Below, in pieces: positions 8,726 through 16,150 of a stretch of DNA of 64,000 nt. How positions within the stretch are numbered: the stretch's first letter is position 1; the number at the start of each line of letters is the position of its first letter. Both the position numbers and the translations under genes were made by a program. Source of the stretch: Methyloligella solikamskensis (lineage in GTDB: Bacteria; Pseudomonadota; Alphaproteobacteria; Rhizobiales; Methyloligellaceae); the NCBI RefSeq assembly GCF_042676065.1, contig NZ_JBHTJO010000001.1:1922001-1986000 (forward strand), in the 5' to 3' direction. The notes under the pieces are model-generated. The model ran no database searches. It saw only the letters and a program-made list of their open reading frames with translations, and was not told the origin of the DNA.

Positions 8726-9190
8726 TTACGCGTCCCTCTTGTTCTTCGCGCTCAAGGCGGCGACATCGAGCGTCTCGGGCGTCTGAGCCTCATGAGGATG
8801 CTCGGCGCCGGCATAGACGCGCAGATTCTTCAGTTGCTGACGGCCGAGCGGGCCTCTCGGCAGCATGCGCTCGACGGCCTTGTGCAGCACGCGCTCCGGA
8901 TGCTGGCCTTCCAGGATCCGCTCCGCGGTGCGGCTCTTGATGCCGCCCGGGTGATTGGTGTGCCAGTAGTAGGTCTTGTCGGAGTATTTGTTGCCGGTGA
9001 AGACCACCTTGTCGGCATTCACGACGACAATGTTGTCGCCGCAATCCATATGGGGCGTGAAGCTCGGCTTATGCTTGCCGCGCAGCCTCGTAGCGATAAG
9101 AGCGGCGAGACGGCCGACGACCAGACCTTCGGCGTCGATCAACACCCAGGACTTCTCGATCTCGCTCGCTTTGGCAGAATAGGTTTTCAT
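8726..9190 (-). CDS. rplM: 50S ribosomal protein L13
   Basis: 154 aa, normal L13 length. Family landmarks are WVLIDAEGLVVGRLAALIATRLRGK split around residues 15-40, then DKTYYWHTNHPGG and MLPRGPLGRQ. The protein binds 23S rRNA early in large-subunit assembly. It is the first gene of the rplM-rpsI operon, whose 215 bp upstream region is shared with the divergent enoyl-CoA hydratase gene. Confidence 0.98.
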   Translation of the reverse strand: MKTYSAKASEIEKSWVLIDAEGLVVGRLAALIATRLRGKHKPSFTPHMDCGDNIVVVNADKVVFTGNKYSDKTYYWHTNHPGGIKSRTAERILEGQHPERVLHKAVERMLPRGPLGRQQLKNLRVYAGAEHPHEAQTPETLDVAALSAKNKRDA

Positions 9191-9217
9191 GATCCACTCG
9201 TTGCAAAAGTTCGGCGC

Positions 9218-9246
9218 TTCTAATCAAACTTAGAGTCTCCGGTCAA
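9218..9246 (-). promoter_or_regulatory. Candidate sigma-70 promoter of rplM-rpsI
   Basis: On the minus strand TTGACC (9246-9241) is followed after 17 bp by TTAGAA (9223-9218), 28 bp upstream of the rplM ATG. The -35 box is good and the -10 box poor. It is offered because it lies in the only intergenic space ahead of the operon. Confidence 0.32.
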
Positions 9247-9414
9247 CCGGAAAATCAGGAACTGGTTCGGAAAAAAGGTAATTAGATCGGTCTTTTAGCA
9301 GCGCGGTATAATAATACCACATGTACAGGCCGGCTCGCGAAACCGGCAATTGTCGTGTAGCGTCAAGCGCTTCGGCGATGGGTCGGGTAGTGCTTCTTCT
9401 GGGAGATGAGGGCA

Positions 9415-10257
9415 ATGGATCAGATGGACACGGTGCCGGAAAGTGCAAAGCCGGCCGAGGGCGAGCCTCCGTTTGTGCTGCGGGAGGTCCGGGGCGCGGT
9501 TGGCGTGCTGACCATGAACCGCCCTGCCCAGCGCAATGCGTTGTCCCTCGGGATGATCGCCGCCCTCACCAAGGAAATCCGCGCGCTCGGCCAAGAGCCT
9601 GACGTCAAAGTCATCGTTCTGACGGGTGACGGGCCGGCCTTCTCCTCCGGTCACGACTTGAAGGAGCTGACCAAGCACCGGGCGGACGAGGATAACGGAC
9701 GAAGCTTCTTCGTGAATGTCATGACCGCCTGCTCCCGGCTGATGCTCTCCGTGGTCCGCTCGCCGAAGCCTGTGATCGCCGCGGTGAACGGCATCGCCAC
9801 GGCGGCGGGCTGCCAGCTCGTGGCGAGCTGCGATCTGGCGGTGGCTTCGGACGACTCCCGCTTCGCGACGCCCGGCGTGAATATTGGCCTGTTCTGCTCC
9901 ACGCCCATGGTGACGCTCAGCCGCAACGTGCCGCGCAAGGCCGCCATGGAAATGCTGCTGACCGGCGAGATGGTGCCGGCGGAAGACGCCAAGGCCATGG
10001 GGCTGATCAACCGGGCCGTGCCTGCCGATCGTCTCATGGAAGAGACCATGGCATTTGCGGAGACCATCGCGTCGAAGCCGACGGCCACGGTCAAGATCGG
10101 CAAGGAAGCGTTCTACCGCCAGGCGGAGCTTACCCTCGACGAGGCTTATGGGTACGCGGCGACCGTCATGGTCGACAACATGCTCCACGCCGAGGCCCAG
10201 GAGGGGATCGGCGCGTTCTTAGAGAAGCGCAAGCCGAACTGGCCGGACGGGAAGTAG
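9415..10257 (+). CDS. Enoyl-CoA hydratase/isomerase family protein (ECHDC3-like)
   Basis: 280 aa from the ATG at 9415, chosen because GGGAG lies 9 nt upstream; the ATG at 9406 directly abuts that sequence. It is a crotonase-fold enzyme of acyl-CoA metabolism. Visible landmarks are TMNRPAQRNALSLGM near residue 37, the first oxyanion-hole motif FSSGHDLKEL near 80, and AAVNGIATAAGCQLVASCDLAVAS around 120-145, where the second oxyanion-hole glycine sits. The usual glutamate at the catalytic positions is not evident, which fits the ECHDC3-like subgroup of uncertain substrate. It starts the plus-strand run that continues with the CoA-binding protein and metY. Confidence 0.85.
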   Translation: MDQMDTVPESAKPAEGEPPFVLREVRGAVGVLTMNRPAQRNALSLGMIAALTKEIRALGQEPDVKVIVLTGDGPAFSSGHDLKELTKHRADEDNGRSFFVNVMTACSRLMLSVVRSPKPVIAAVNGIATAAGCQLVASCDLAVASDDSRFATPGVNIGLFCSTPMVTLSRNVPRKAAMEMLLTGEMVPAEDAKAMGLINRAVPADRLMEETMAFAETIASKPTATVKIGKEAFYRQAELTLDEAYGYAATVMVDNMLHAEAQEGIGAFLEKRKPNWPDGK

Positions 10258-10266
10258 CGCGCACAG

Positions 10267-10797
10267 ATGAGCGGCGGCCATCACGACAGCTACTCGAATC
10301 GCGAGATCCGGGAGATCCTCGACAGCGTGCGCACCATCGCGGTGGTGGGGGCGAGCCCCAAATCGTCCCGGCCGAGCTACTTCGTGACCAAATATCTGAT
10401 GGCTAAGGGCTATGACGTGATCCCGGTCAATCCGGGTCATGCGGGCAAGGAGATTGCCGGGGCGAAGGTGTACGGATCCTTGTCCGAGATCGACCGGCCC
10501 GTCGACATGGTCGATGTGTTCCGCAATTCCGAGGATGCCTTCGGGGTCACGAAGGACGCCATCGAGATCGGAGCGAAGGTGGTCTGGATGCAGCTTGGCG
10601 TGCGGAACGACGAGGCTGCCAAGCTTGCCGAAGAGGCCGGGCTTACGGTCGTCATGAACCGCTGCCCCAAGATCGAATACGGCCGGCTTTCCGGCGAGAT
10701 CGGCTGGACGGGGGTGAACTCCAAGGTGCTATCCAGTCGCCGCCCCGGCATGTCCGGCCGCGGCTTCCAGAACCGCTCGCTAAAGTCCGACTCCTAG
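10267..10797 (+). CDS. CoA-binding domain protein (YccU-like)
   Basis: 176 aa, 9 bp after the enoyl-CoA hydratase and probably translated with it. It is a single Rossmann-type CoA_binding domain: TIAVVGASPKSSRPSYFVTKYL (residues 23-44) gives the nucleotide loop, followed by GYDVIPVNPGHAGKEIAGAKVYGSL and a C-terminal VVMNRCPKIEYGRL. This resembles the N-terminal domain of succinyl-CoA synthetase alpha without the ligase part. Such stand-alone proteins bind CoA in vitro but have no settled role. Its position between two acyl/homoserine-ester genes is suggestive only. Confidence 0.85.
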   Translation: MSGGHHDSYSNREIREILDSVRTIAVVGASPKSSRPSYFVTKYLMAKGYDVIPVNPGHAGKEIAGAKVYGSLSEIDRPVDMVDVFRNSEDAFGVTKDAIEIGAKVVWMQLGVRNDEAAKLAEEAGLTVVMNRCPKIEYGRLSGEIGWTGVNSKVLSSRRPGMSGRGFQNRSLKSDS

Positions 10798-10911
10798 CGC
10801 GAGAATCCCTCGGTCTCATCGCTCGTCGGGAAAGCCTTCCCTGCCCGGCTCTGCTATCATCTGCCCCATAGAAAAGCCGATAAGGCAATGTCGATCTGGG
10901 AGGAAAAGACG

Positions 10912-12198
10912 ATGAGCGAAGAGCGGCAACCGGGTTTCGATACTCTGGCGATTCATGCGGGCGCACGGCCCGATCCCGCGACAGGCGCGCGGGTCACGCC
11001 GATCTATCAGACGACGTCCTATGTGTTCGACGACACGGAGCACGCGGCGGCGCTGTTCAATCTGGAGACCTTCGGCAACATCTATAGCCGCATCATGAAC
11101 CCGACGGCCGCCGTGCTCGAAGAGCGGCTGGCGGCGTTGGAAGGCGGCACGGCGGCGTTGGCGACCGCTTCGGGCCACGGGGCCCAAAATCTGGTCTTCC
11201 ATACGCTGATGGAGCCCGGCGCGGAGTTCATCGCCGCACGCCAGCTCTATGGCGGGTCGATCAACCAGTTCGCTTATTCCTTCGCGAAGTGCGGCTGGAC
11301 GGTGAAATGGGCCGACACGGAGGATCCGGAGTCCTTCCGGGCGCAGGTCACCGACAAGACCCGGGCGATCTTCATCGAATCCATCGCCAATCCGGGCGGC
11401 GTGGTCAGCGATATCGAGGCGATCTCGAAGGTCGCCAAGGAAGCCGGCGTTCCGCTGATCGTCGACAATACGCTCGCTACCCCTTATCTCGTGCGGCCCG
11501 CGGAGCATGGCGCGGACATCATCGTCCATTCCCTGACCAAGTTCCTCGGCGGTCACGGCAATTCCGTGGGCGGCGCGCTGATCGATTGCGGGACCTTCGA
11601 TTGGATGGCGTCTGGCCGCTACCCGACGCTGTCGGAGCCGTCCGAGAGCTATCACGGCATCACCATGGCCGAGACCTTCGGCAATTTCGCCTTCGCCATC
11701 GCCGCCAGGGTGCTGGCTCTGCGCGATCTCGGCCCGGCGATCGCGCCGATGAACGCCTTCCTGTTCATCACCGGCATCGAGACCCTGCCCTTGCGGATGC
11801 AGCGCCACTGCGAGAACGCACTTGCCGTCGCGCAGTGGCTTGAAGCCCACGATAAGGTTGCCTGGGTGAACTATGCGGGGCTGCCCAGCAGCCGCTTCCA
11901 TGACCTGGCGCAGAAATACTGCCCGAAAGGCGCCGGCGCGGTCTTCACCTTCGGTCTCGAAGGCGGGTATGAGGCCGGCGTGAAACTGGTGGAGTCGGTC
12001 GAGCTATTCAGCCATCTGGCCAATATCGGCGATACGCGGAGCCTCATCATCCATCCCGCGTCGACGACCCACCGTCAGCTCTCAGACGAGCAGCGGGCGG
12101 CAGCCGGGGCCCGCGAAGACGTCGTGCGCCTGTCGGTCGGGCTGGAAGACAAGGACGACATCATCGCCGATCTGGATCAGGCGCTGGCGAGCCTCTGA
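10912..12198 (+). CDS. metY: O-acetylhomoserine aminocarboxypropyltransferase (sulfhydrylase)
   Basis: 428 aa from the ATG at 10912, which has GGGAGG 8 nt upstream; the in-frame ATG at 10888 lacks one. It is a Cys/Met-metabolism PLP enzyme that makes homocysteine from O-acetylhomoserine and sulfide. Landmarks are QTTSYVFDDTEHAAALFNL near the N-terminus, NIYSRIMNPT, YGGSINQF, and the PLP lysine K210 in HSLTKFLGGHGN. The 428-residue length and the extra insert after the lysine favour MetY over cystathionine gamma-synthase. Its last 22 bp overlap the end of the convergent ctaA gene. Confidence 0.92.
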   Translation: MSEERQPGFDTLAIHAGARPDPATGARVTPIYQTTSYVFDDTEHAAALFNLETFGNIYSRIMNPTAAVLEERLAALEGGTAALATASGHGAQNLVFHTLMEPGAEFIAARQLYGGSINQFAYSFAKCGWTVKWADTEDPESFRAQVTDKTRAIFIESIANPGGVVSDIEAISKVAKEAGVPLIVDNTLATPYLVRPAEHGADIIVHSLTKFLGGHGNSVGGALIDCGTFDWMASGRYPTLSEPSESYHGITMAETFGNFAFAIAARVLALRDLGPAIAPMNAFLFITGIETLPLRMQRHCENALAVAQWLEAHDKVAWVNYAGLPSSRFHDLAQKYCPKGAGAVFTFGLEGGYEAGVKLVESVELFSHLANIGDTRSLIIHPASTTHRQLSDEQRAAAGAREDVVRLSVGLEDKDDIIADLDQALASL

Positions 12199-13292
12199 TC
12201 GCGCGCAGGTGCTGCCACGGGCACGCCTTTGACGGTGAGCCAGAAATGGAAAACTGCGAAGCCGAAGACCAGGACGGCGCCGGCCTGATGGGCGATGCCT
12301 AAGGGCAGCGGCACGGAGAGCAGCAGCGTCCAGACGCCGATGACCGCCTGCATCATGGTGGCGACGGCGAGCACCAGGGCGCTGCCGATCACCTCCGGCG
12401 GGCGTTTGGTGAGCCACAGCCAGACCGCCTGTAGAGTCGCCGCGGTGATCAGAGCATAAGCCATTATGCGGTGATCGAACTGCACGGTCATGGGATTCTC
12501 GAACATGTTCAGAATCCACGGGCTCTGATCGAACAGGCCTTCCGGCACGAACTGGCCAGCCATGAGCGGGAAGGTGTTGAAGCTGAAACCGGCGTCGATG
12601 CCGGCCACCAGGGCGCCCAGCAGAAGCTGCAGAAAGACGAGGCCGAGCAGAATGCCGCCGACCCAGGCCGGTGCGCTTGAGACCAGTGGCGCGCGACGCT
12701 TGCTGCTCAAGGAAAGGATCAGCCAGAGCGTGTAGCCGAAGATCAGCACGGCGATGCCGAAATGGGCGGCGAGCCGGTATTGGCTGACATCGACCCGGTC
12801 GACCAGCCCGCTTTTCACCATGTACCAGCCGACGGCGCCTTGCAGCCCGCCCAGGGCGAACAGACCGATGAGCCGGGGCATGAGCGGACGGGGAATGTAG
12901 CCGGCCGCCCAGAAGGCGAGGAACGGCAGGAAGAAGACGAAGCCGATCATGCGGCCTAAGAACCGGTGCGCCCACTCCCACCAATAGATGCGCTTAAAGC
13001 CCGCCAGATCCATGTCCGGATTGACATGGGTGTATTCCGGGATCTGCTTGTAGGCCTCGAAGGCCTGGTCCCAATCGGCCTCGGAGAGCGGCGGAACGAT
13101 GCCGACGATGGGCTGCCATTCGGTGATGGAAAGGCCGGAATCGGTGAGCCTTGTCGCGCCGCCCACCAGGATCATGGCGACGATCATGACGGCCACGGCC
13201 GACAGCCAGATGCGCAGCGCCGTGCGGTGGCGCGCGGGCGCGTCTGTGACCAGCGGGGTTTCCGCCATTGCCGGTGTGGCCACGGTGCTCAT
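12177..13292 (-). CDS. ctaA: Heme A synthase, COX15/CtaA type 2
   Basis: 371 aa with eight predicted transmembrane helices. It oxidises the heme O C8 methyl group to a formyl group, giving heme A for aa3-type cytochrome oxidase in the inner membrane. The four conserved histidine motifs are visible: WWEWAHRFLGR, YRLAAHFG, QFDHRIMAYA and GIAHQAGAVLVF. The long first periplasmic loop without the paired cysteines of the Bacillus type marks the proteobacterial/mitochondrial type 2. It is monocistronic here and converges on metY with a 22 bp overlap. ctaB and the oxidase genes are not in the window. Confidence 0.95.
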   Translation of the reverse strand: MSTVATPAMAETPLVTDAPARHRTALRIWLSAVAVMIVAMILVGGATRLTDSGLSITEWQPIVGIVPPLSEADWDQAFEAYKQIPEYTHVNPDMDLAGFKRIYWWEWAHRFLGRMIGFVFFLPFLAFWAAGYIPRPLMPRLIGLFALGGLQGAVGWYMVKSGLVDRVDVSQYRLAAHFGIAVLIFGYTLWLILSLSSKRRAPLVSSAPAWVGGILLGLVFLQLLLGALVAGIDAGFSFNTFPLMAGQFVPEGLFDQSPWILNMFENPMTVQFDHRIMAYALITAATLQAVWLWLTKRPPEVIGSALVLAVATMMQAVIGVWTLLLSVPLPLGIAHQAGAVLVFGFAVFHFWLTVKGVPVAAPARDQRLASA

Positions 13293-13412
13293 GAATATCC
13301 TTTAGCGAGAGCGCATGGGGAACTCAATCGCTGCGCTCACGCGATAGTGCCGCACCGGCCGTGAGTAGCGCAGCGCTTTCGCTGAAAGCCCATTCGGGGG
13401 TATAGGACGGCC

Positions 13413-13634
13413 ATGACCCGCCCTGCCCGCAAATTCTTCGGCATCATCGCTCTGGTGAGCTTTGTCATGGTCTATGTGGTGGTCGCCGCAGCCATCGGGT
13501 CCGGGCGCATTCTCGAAGCACCGACGCTGATCAAGTTCGGCTATTTCCTGGTGGCGGGCGTCTTGTGGGTGCTGCCGGCGGGCCTGCTGCTCCGGTGGAT
13601 GCAGAAGCCCGATCCCAACGCGCCGCAGGATTAG
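13413..13634 (+). CDS. DUF2842 family small membrane protein
   Basis: 73 aa with two transmembrane helices (FGIIALVSFVMVYVVVAAAIG and FGYFLVAGVLWVLPAGLLLRWM) and a short cytoplasmic tail ending MQKPDPNAPQD. The pattern TRPARKFFG...LVAGVLWVLPAGLLLRWMQKP is that of DUF2842, an alphaproteobacterial family of unknown function. It is divergent from ctaA, with 120 bp between the starts, and ends 13 bp before the deacetylase stop codon on the other strand. Confidence 0.8.
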   Translation: MTRPARKFFGIIALVSFVMVYVVVAAAIGSGRILEAPTLIKFGYFLVAGVLWVLPAGLLLRWMQKPDPNAPQD

Positions 13635-13647
13635 TCTCGCAGCACAG

Positions 13648-14700
13648 CTAGGCCGCGTTCACCTCGCGGAAGCGGTTGTAGAGGGCGAACGGCGCGCCGG
13701 AGAGATAGAGCCCCGTATAGGTCAGGGACTGGTAGTCGCCGTTGAGCGAGACCCGCGGCAGGGCCGTCAGGTGGTTTTTGTGGGCCGGGAACACCATCCC
13801 CTTGCGCGTCGTGACGGCGGTCTTGAAGCCGAGCTCCTTGGCGATGTGAAACTCGCGCGGGCCTGCGCTGGTCTCGTCGCCGTAAGGGTATGCGAAATGC
13901 TCCGGCCATTGGCCCAGCTTTTCCGCTAGGCAGTCCGCGCCGCCTTTCATCTCCTCCCGCGCCCGGTCCGCCGGAAGCTTGGACAGGGCGTAGTGCCCTT
14001 TGGTGTGGGCGCCGATGGTGATCAGCGGGTCGTCCGCGAGTGTGCGGATCTCGTCCCAATCCATGATTAGGTCGCGGCACATCTCTTCCATGTCGACGCC
14101 GTAGCGCTCCGACAGCGCACGGACGACCTGGCGTTGGGTCACCTGATCGATGGCGCGTAGCCAGCCATAGATCTGTTCGAAAGCCTTCCACTTCTCGGCC
14201 TCGGTCGCCGTCGGCAAGCGCCACAGGCTGCCGTCCCGGCAGAGCTCGATCTCGTCGGCCCGGGCGATCACCTCCTGCAGAGCGAGCCACCAGAGCTCGC
14301 CGCGCCGCTCGGGATAATCGGTCGGGATGTAGATGGTTGCCGGCAGGTTGCGGCGCTTCAGAATTGGATAGGCGTATTCGAAATTGTCGCGATAGCCGTC
14401 GTCGAAGGTGAGGCAGGCGAAGCGTCGGTCGTCGCCGGTCTTGAGCCGCGTGACGGCTTCATCGAGGCTGACGATGTCGAGACCGGCCTGCTCCGTCTGA
14501 TCGAGGACCGCTTCGAAGAACTCCGGCGTGATCTCCAGGATACGGTTCGGATTGAAGTCCTTGTCCTGTGCCGGCCGCACCTGATGCAGCATGAAGATCA
14601 GGCCGCTCCCTTCGGTGAAGGGGGAGAGAATGCGGGTCGCGCCGGAGTGATAGAGCCCCGACATGGCCGCCTTGAACATCGCCCTCTTAACCTTCGCCAC
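13648..14700 (-). CDS. Polysaccharide deacetylase family protein
   Basis: 350 aa from a GTG at 14700 preceded by GAGGGAGA; the ATG-started frame from 14778 adds 26 unconserved residues. It is a NodB-type carbohydrate esterase-4 domain: LTFDDGYRDNF holds the catalytic/metal aspartates, TIGAHTKGHYALSKL holds the metal histidines, and FAYPYGDE is the third conserved motif. There is no signal peptide or transmembrane helix, so it may act in the cytoplasm on lipid-linked or nucleotide-linked sugar, as in several EPS loci. It stands divergent to the CelD-type acetyltransferase, and together they suggest that the polymer is N- or O-modified. Confidence 0.88.
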   Translation of the reverse strand: MAKVKRAMFKAAMSGLYHSGATRILSPFTEGSGLIFMLHQVRPAQDKDFNPNRILEITPEFFEAVLDQTEQAGLDIVSLDEAVTRLKTGDDRRFACLTFDDGYRDNFEYAYPILKRRNLPATIYIPTDYPERRGELWWLALQEVIARADEIELCRDGSLWRLPTATEAEKWKAFEQIYGWLRAIDQVTQRQVVRALSERYGVDMEEMCRDLIMDWDEIRTLADDPLITIGAHTKGHYALSKLPADRAREEMKGGADCLAEKLGQWPEHFAYPYGDETSAGPREFHIAKELGFKTAVTTRKGMVFPAHKNHLTALPRVSLNGDYQSLTYTGLYLSGAPFALYNRFREVNAA

Positions 14701-14862
14701 CGAAATTCTCCCTCGCCTATCAACCATTAACGCCACCCGTGCAAAGGTCGAGCCGCGGTTTGGGGAATTCTGGCACAATCTATCTTTCGAAAGGTTTTCC
14801 GGGCTCGAAACTTGCTTAATGAGCGATCGGGTGGCTCAGGGGTCGGAAAGGTGTGTCAGTCT

Positions 14863-16110
14863 ATGACGTCGACAGCGCTTCAGCGTACCGAAATAGGAAT
14901 GAATATGCCGCAATACGGCACGGCGCAGCCATCTGAGATCGAGACGTCCATGGGGCCGGTCACTTTGGACGTCCGCCCCGACGTGGAGTCCCTGAAGGAT
15001 ATCTGGCTCGGCCTGGAAGAGGTCGCCCCCTACACGCCGAGCCAAACTTACGGTTATGCGCAAGCCTGGGTGCGCAATGTCCTGGCGCCCGACGGCCGCG
15101 AGCCGGTCATCGCCGTGGGCTCCGTCCATGGGCGCCCGGTATTCCTGTGGGCCTTCCAGACCGAACAGGCGCTCGGCCAGCCGGTACTCACCTGGATGGG
15201 GCAAGGCCACGCAAACTACAATATGGGGCTGAACAGCCCCGAAGCGGCGGAGAGGCTTCAGGCGGACGATCTGAAGCGCCTGCTTCAGCACATCGCCGAG
15301 CGGGCCGATGTCAGCGCGGCGTTGCTCGATGCCCAGCCCTTCGATTGGAACGGCGCGCCGAATCCTTTCGCGCGACTGCCCCAGCAGCCTCATCCCAGCG
15401 GCGGCTATGCGGTGGCACTCGGGGATTTCGAGAAGATCTATCTTGCGCGGTTCGGCAAGCAGTCGCGCCGCAAATACTCGCGCCGGGAGCGCAAGCTGGA
15501 GGAGGAAGGCGGCGCGGTCGTCTTCGGTTGGGGCGACACGGACGAGGAACAGCGGGAGCTGCTCGAGACCTTCTTCGAACAGCGGGAGCTGCAATTCGCC
15601 AAGATGGGCGTGGACGATCCCTTCACGCCGCCGATCCGGGAGTTCTGCCGGGATCTCGTGACCCTGCCCAAGGGCGACCCGGCCCGGTTGTGCATGGGCT
15701 ATCTGAAGGTCGGGGATGTCGTGACCGCGACCTTCAGCGGTTCGATCTGCCGGGACACGCTCGCCGTCAGCATGTCGTCGCTCGCCGAGAGCGACATGAT
15801 GCGTTACTCGCCGGGCCTCGTCTTGCTGCGCCGGGAGATCAAGTGGGCCTGCGACGAAGGCCTGTCCTATTACGATATCGGTGTCGGCGGGGCCCGCCAT
15901 AAAGAGCGCTGGTCCGATGTCTTCCGACCGCTCTTCGATTCCTACATTGCGTTCAAGCCCCAAGGTCTCCTGGTAACCATGCCCCTGTCGGGCTGGTCCC
16001 GGGCCAAGCGGTCGATCAAGAACAACGACGTTCTGTGGCCCCTGGTGCAAAAGGCGCGGCGCCGGCTGTTCGGCAATCAGGGCGACAGCGGATCCGGCGA
16101 CGACGATTAG
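14863..16110 (+). CDS. CelD/BcsL family (GNAT-fold) acetyltransferase of exopolysaccharide locus
   Basis: 415 aa from the ATG at 14863; ATGs at 14899 and 14812 are alternatives and none has a strong ribosome-binding site. The C-terminal half holds the Acetyltransf_6 signature: FGKQSRRKYSRRERKLEEEGG, then FFEQRELQFAKMG, then EIKWACDEGLSYYDIGVGGARHKERW. This is the arrangement of CelD/FemAB-like acyltransferases found in rhizobial polysaccharide clusters. The predicted role is acylation of a sugar precursor in the cytoplasm. The C-terminus is acidic (GDSGSGDDD). It is divergent from the deacetylase gene. Confidence 0.82.
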   Translation: MTSTALQRTEIGMNMPQYGTAQPSEIETSMGPVTLDVRPDVESLKDIWLGLEEVAPYTPSQTYGYAQAWVRNVLAPDGREPVIAVGSVHGRPVFLWAFQTEQALGQPVLTWMGQGHANYNMGLNSPEAAERLQADDLKRLLQHIAERADVSAALLDAQPFDWNGAPNPFARLPQQPHPSGGYAVALGDFEKIYLARFGKQSRRKYSRRERKLEEEGGAVVFGWGDTDEEQRELLETFFEQRELQFAKMGVDDPFTPPIREFCRDLVTLPKGDPARLCMGYLKVGDVVTATFSGSICRDTLAVSMSSLAESDMMRYSPGLVLLRREIKWACDEGLSYYDIGVGGARHKERWSDVFRPLFDSYIAFKPQGLLVTMPLSGWSRAKRSIKNNDVLWPLVQKARRRLFGNQGDSGSGDDD

Positions 16111-16150
16111 GCCGCGCTAGCCTTCGTGTGGAGCGATCGATTGTGCGGAG

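Noticed and set aside
10798..10911. SAM-II or SAM/SAH riboswitch ahead of metY
   Set aside because: Looked for because metY-type genes often have one in alphaproteobacteria; no conserved SAM-II core was found in the 114 bp.
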